Shown here one piece after another: positions 60,862 to 64,000 of a stretch of 64,000 bases of DNA. Position numbers and translations under genes: made by a program. The number at the start of each line of letters is the position of its first letter. Within the stretch, counting starts at the first letter, position 1. The notes under the pieces are model-generated. The model made no database searches. It saw only the letters and a program-made list of their open reading frames with translations, and was not told the DNA's origin. Origin of the DNA: Perca fluviatilis (taxonomy: Eukaryota; Chordata; Actinopteri; Perciformes; Percidae); contig NC_053119.1 of the NCBI RefSeq assembly GCF_010015445.1, positions 22,839,050-22,903,049 on the forward strand. The letters run 5' to 3'.

Positions 60862-63800
60862 GTACGCCCACCTCTATCGTCATACTATCGTGTACCTTTA
60901 CATTTTTGAATGGCATGAGAAACACAATACCTGAATGGGACGGCAACATGCTAAACATTCAGCTAAGAATTAACAAATGATTGTAATTGTCTTACAAGTG
61001 TAACATACCGGGGGCTTTTTGTTTTTAAATGTTCTAAAGCATAAAAGGCATTTATTTACTACACTAACTCTGATAAGTTTTAAAATGACATTCAATTTGG
61101 TGAGGGGCGCATAATGACTTGTTTAGGACTCAAAATACATTTTAGGACTTAGACTTTACTTGGGAGGTGTTGGTCTTGACTTGGGACTTGACTCAGGACA
61201 TCATAGCTAAAACTTTAAACTTTTTTGGGACTTGCAAAACTGAGGCAGTATCTTGAATGATGAGATCTTGCAGTAGATTAGTTAAAGTCATTGTTTTTTA
61301 ACATGCTCTAACGACATGGACACACCGTAATTTTTAAATTGCAAAATCTTGTGGTGAATTCATTGCACTCGTGATCAGAGGATCCGGTCAAGGAGGCAAA
61401 ATTAATTCCATAAATAATAATAATAATAATACATAAATAATTAATTCCACAAATAATAATGGGATGGCATTCAACAGTACAAATCAGTTTTTTTAATAAA
61501 CTGGGAACTTATTGTCCTGTGACTGACTAAGCGAAACCAACAAGTTTCCTAAGTGATCGTAAGCAAGCTTGTTAGGTAGGAGGGCTTTGTTTTTCATTTC
61601 AGATTTTGAATACCTCTGGTATTTACCTCATAATCTCATAATGTGTACTTGCTTTGCTGTAAGATATACATTAGAGAAATATTGAACTCATAGTGTCATC
61701 ATTGGCTACAAAGAATTGACAAATTTTCTCTTCAAACAGCTTGTTCAGCATGAAGAAATAACGATAAATATTTCTTTTAGATAGACTTTAGTGAAAAGGA
61801 AGTAACAGGCTGTGAACCTCTTCTCATAAAAAACGCTACTGCATATTAACCCACAGTGCAACATATCTGCACTGTTCTGGGGCACACAGAGACAACTATT
61901 TGCTTCCACACACTTCCTACTATAAACTGCGCTTCATATGGTCAGACAATTTGTTTCACATACTCTCTCCCACACACTGACCCGTTCACCACAACTCCTG
62001 TGTGTTCATGTTCCACATAACTCCTGTTTCCTGCAGCTGTCAGCTCCATTTGGTCCCATAGTGTACATTATGATGGCATGATTTGTCAGAAACAGGCGCA
62101 CACCATCTAATCACTCATTCTTCTACACACACATACATAGAGTGCGCCTTTCATGCAGACTTCAGTTTGTTAGTCTTATATTAGAATCCATGATATTTAG
62201 CTGAGAGCGACAATACTCTGACACATTCAGAAAGATTTCTTCACCTTAAAAAGCAAAGCTGCATTTCTATCCAATCCTTCAAGATCCATAACAATCACAA
62301 AACAATAAAAAGTAAAGCATTAAATTAAGATTTGTCAGCCTCATTAACACAGTGAGTTATTTGGGCTAGACCATTGTCCCATTGTATTTCTGGCGGTGAC
62401 AGTGGAGAGTGCTTTACAGTGTTCCTGTAACCAAAATTTGCTCCAAATCACTCACCCCAAACAGGTTCAGATGAACGGGGATAATTCTCACTTCTTACCC
62501 AGAGAGCAGTGCTTGTGATTAAATGGCTGCAATGTTAATGTAGTGTGGAAAATCCAAGCGGAATATCTGATGGATTACTTGAGGCAACAACACACAAACT
62601 ATAGCTTGATATCCCACTGTTCATGCTATTTGGCCACAGATCATTAATTCCTTTTAGGCGTCCCTCCTGAGATTTCATTTGCCTTTCATAGAATCCTAAA
62701 ATAATGATTTGAGGTTTGGAGCAGCAACATAACTTTACTGCAGGTATTTCCTTATTGAATCTCTGGGTAATGTCATTGCCAAACAGGTGTTGGGAAGGTG
62801 AGGTGTCATTCCTCTAAGACATCTTGTTGAAAGATGTTTAGTAACAGATGGCTTGGCCATAGTGTGTCCTGCCTGACTGTTTGATAGTAGATCTGCTCGG
62901 TGGAAAACGGGCGGACGGAGGTAGTGGTGCTATCAGACAGCCTCTGTCATCACCTTGTTTTGTCACTGTGCCAGACAGCTCCTTTAACTGTTGGCTTTGC
63001 CTAGCCTAGCTTAGCCACCTATTGAGGTCATGGCCATCCTCTGATCAACACTTAAACCCTTATAAAGCCTGAAATAATAGTTGGAGGGGGGCAGAGTAGA
63101 GAGGGGCAGGTGGCTCATTCTGTGTCACGGGGATGGGGGGCTGGATGGGTAAAGGTGGTGATGGTGGGGTTTTTGGCAAGGCGAGCACTGAGGTGCCTCT
63201 TCCTCCCTGTGGGGGTCAGGGGCAGGTGATGCGCGCCAGGGAGCGCGTTGGCCCGCCAGGAATGGCATGTGCGTTCAGGAGCCCGTGGGTTCAAGGCAGC
63301 TCGGCTGTAACCATAAACCAGAATAGTCGTTTACCCTTTGAGGGCCTGGCTGGGGAGGAGGACGGGTGTACAAATAAACACCAAGGTGGGCAGTGGTGTC
63401 TTGCATGGCCTCGGGGCGCAGCAGAACGCTCACACCTGTCCCCGGTGTGTCTGTGTATGTGTAAGTGTTTCATAGTGAGAGAGGTAGAGGGTGTGCGTAC
63501 CTCCTTTACCTCCCTGTTTCTCTTTGTCCTTTGTCCTCAACCTCTTCCCATCTTGTCATTTTGTCTGTTGGTCCGTCTGCCTTTCAGTTAACCTCCAGCT
63601 GCTCTGAGTTCAACCTAACAGCCTTGCGGCATATCCAGATTTATGACTTGAGAAATGAGGCAATACTGAGCCCGTGCGTGGCCCACTGCGCCCCCATTGG
63701 CCCTAAACTGCCCGACCAGCCCTTCCCTCGCAGCCCCTGCGGCTCCCCTGTCCTCTCCCCTTTTATCACCATCCCTGAGGTCACAAGTGGCCAACAACTC

Positions 63801-64000
63801 AAGTAATTCAAGCAACCACAATCAATGCAAAGCCAATTTGAAGGTCTTTAGTGTTGTTAATGTTGTTAAAGCGCTGATGGGTGGTCCTAAATCAGGTAGC
63901 CAAATCAAATATCAGCTGAGAATATCTTTAAACGCATACATGAAATGGTGAAGCGATGGCTTGATGGTTTTAGAAATGTTATTTAGTCTTCTTGCATGGG
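60862..64000 (+). other. Probable TEAD intron; no conserved exon recognised
   Basis: No TEA-domain continuation is present. A CG-richer part lies at 63120-63450. A good acceptor (TCTGCCTTTCAG, ending 63587) opens onto an ORF to 63806 (LTSSCSEFNLTALRHIQI start), but in the phase left by the TEAD exon the reading stops after six codons, and I do not recognise the peptide. Confidence 0.5.

Noticed and set aside
60652..60909. A separate gene in the alternative frame of the TEAD exon
   Set aside because: It overlaps the TEA domain in another frame and has no homology; treated only as an overlapping frame.

Overview
The window reads as nuclear DNA of a ray-finned fish, most likely a spiny-rayed (percomorph) teleost. 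The genes are vertebrate and split by introns with GT-AG junctions. The non-coding DNA is full of long (GT)n/(CA)n runs and of short terminal-inverted-repeat elements of types common in teleosts. Species cannot be named from the sequence alone. There is no bacterial-style operon, CRISPR array or rRNA.

Three genes can be supported. (1) ADCK2, minus strand, six coding exons between 4262 and 1001. It encodes an ABC1/UbiB-type atypical kinase of the mitochondrial coenzyme Q group; the last part of the gene lies left of the window. (2) DENND2A, plus strand, 19 coding exons between 26363 and 47498. All exon phases join, giving 1059 codons plus a stop. It encodes a DENN-domain Rab exchange factor with the full uDENN, cDENN and dDENN core at the C-terminus. 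ADCK2 and DENND2A stand head to head, as at human 7q34, which supports both calls. (3) The first recognisable coding exon of a TEAD transcription factor (TEAD4-like) at 60518-60861, plus strand; the rest lies to the right. It has no in-frame AUG, which fits the non-AUG initiation known for vertebrate TEAD genes.

Layout: 1-1000 is an ADCK2 intron with an inverted-repeat element. 1001-4262 holds ADCK2 exons. 4263-5350 is its upstream region, with a tandem TGACGTA site and traces of a small divergent plus-strand transcript. 5700-10770 is a transposon-rich block with nested elements, one carrying a RecQ-helicase-like fragment. 10.8-26.4 kb is mostly unremarkable DNA with microsatellites and one possible 5' exon of DENND2A ending at 12175. 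26.4-47.5 kb is DENND2A, with a dead LINE, a hAT-type element with a perfect 8-bp target duplication, a further inverted-repeat element and a fold-back element in its introns. 47.5-48.8 kb is its probable 3' UTR, containing one more inverted-repeat element. 48.8-60.5 kb is non-coding with six long GT runs, a tRNA-derived SINE and several old repeats. 60.9-64 kb is probably TEAD intron.

No clearly new biological system was found. The points most worth checking are the AUG-less TEAD exon, the RecQ-like fragment inside a repeat, the small terminal exon at 5237, the (CT)n repeat acting as the pyrimidine tract of a DENND2A exon, and the DENND2A intron built largely from transposons.
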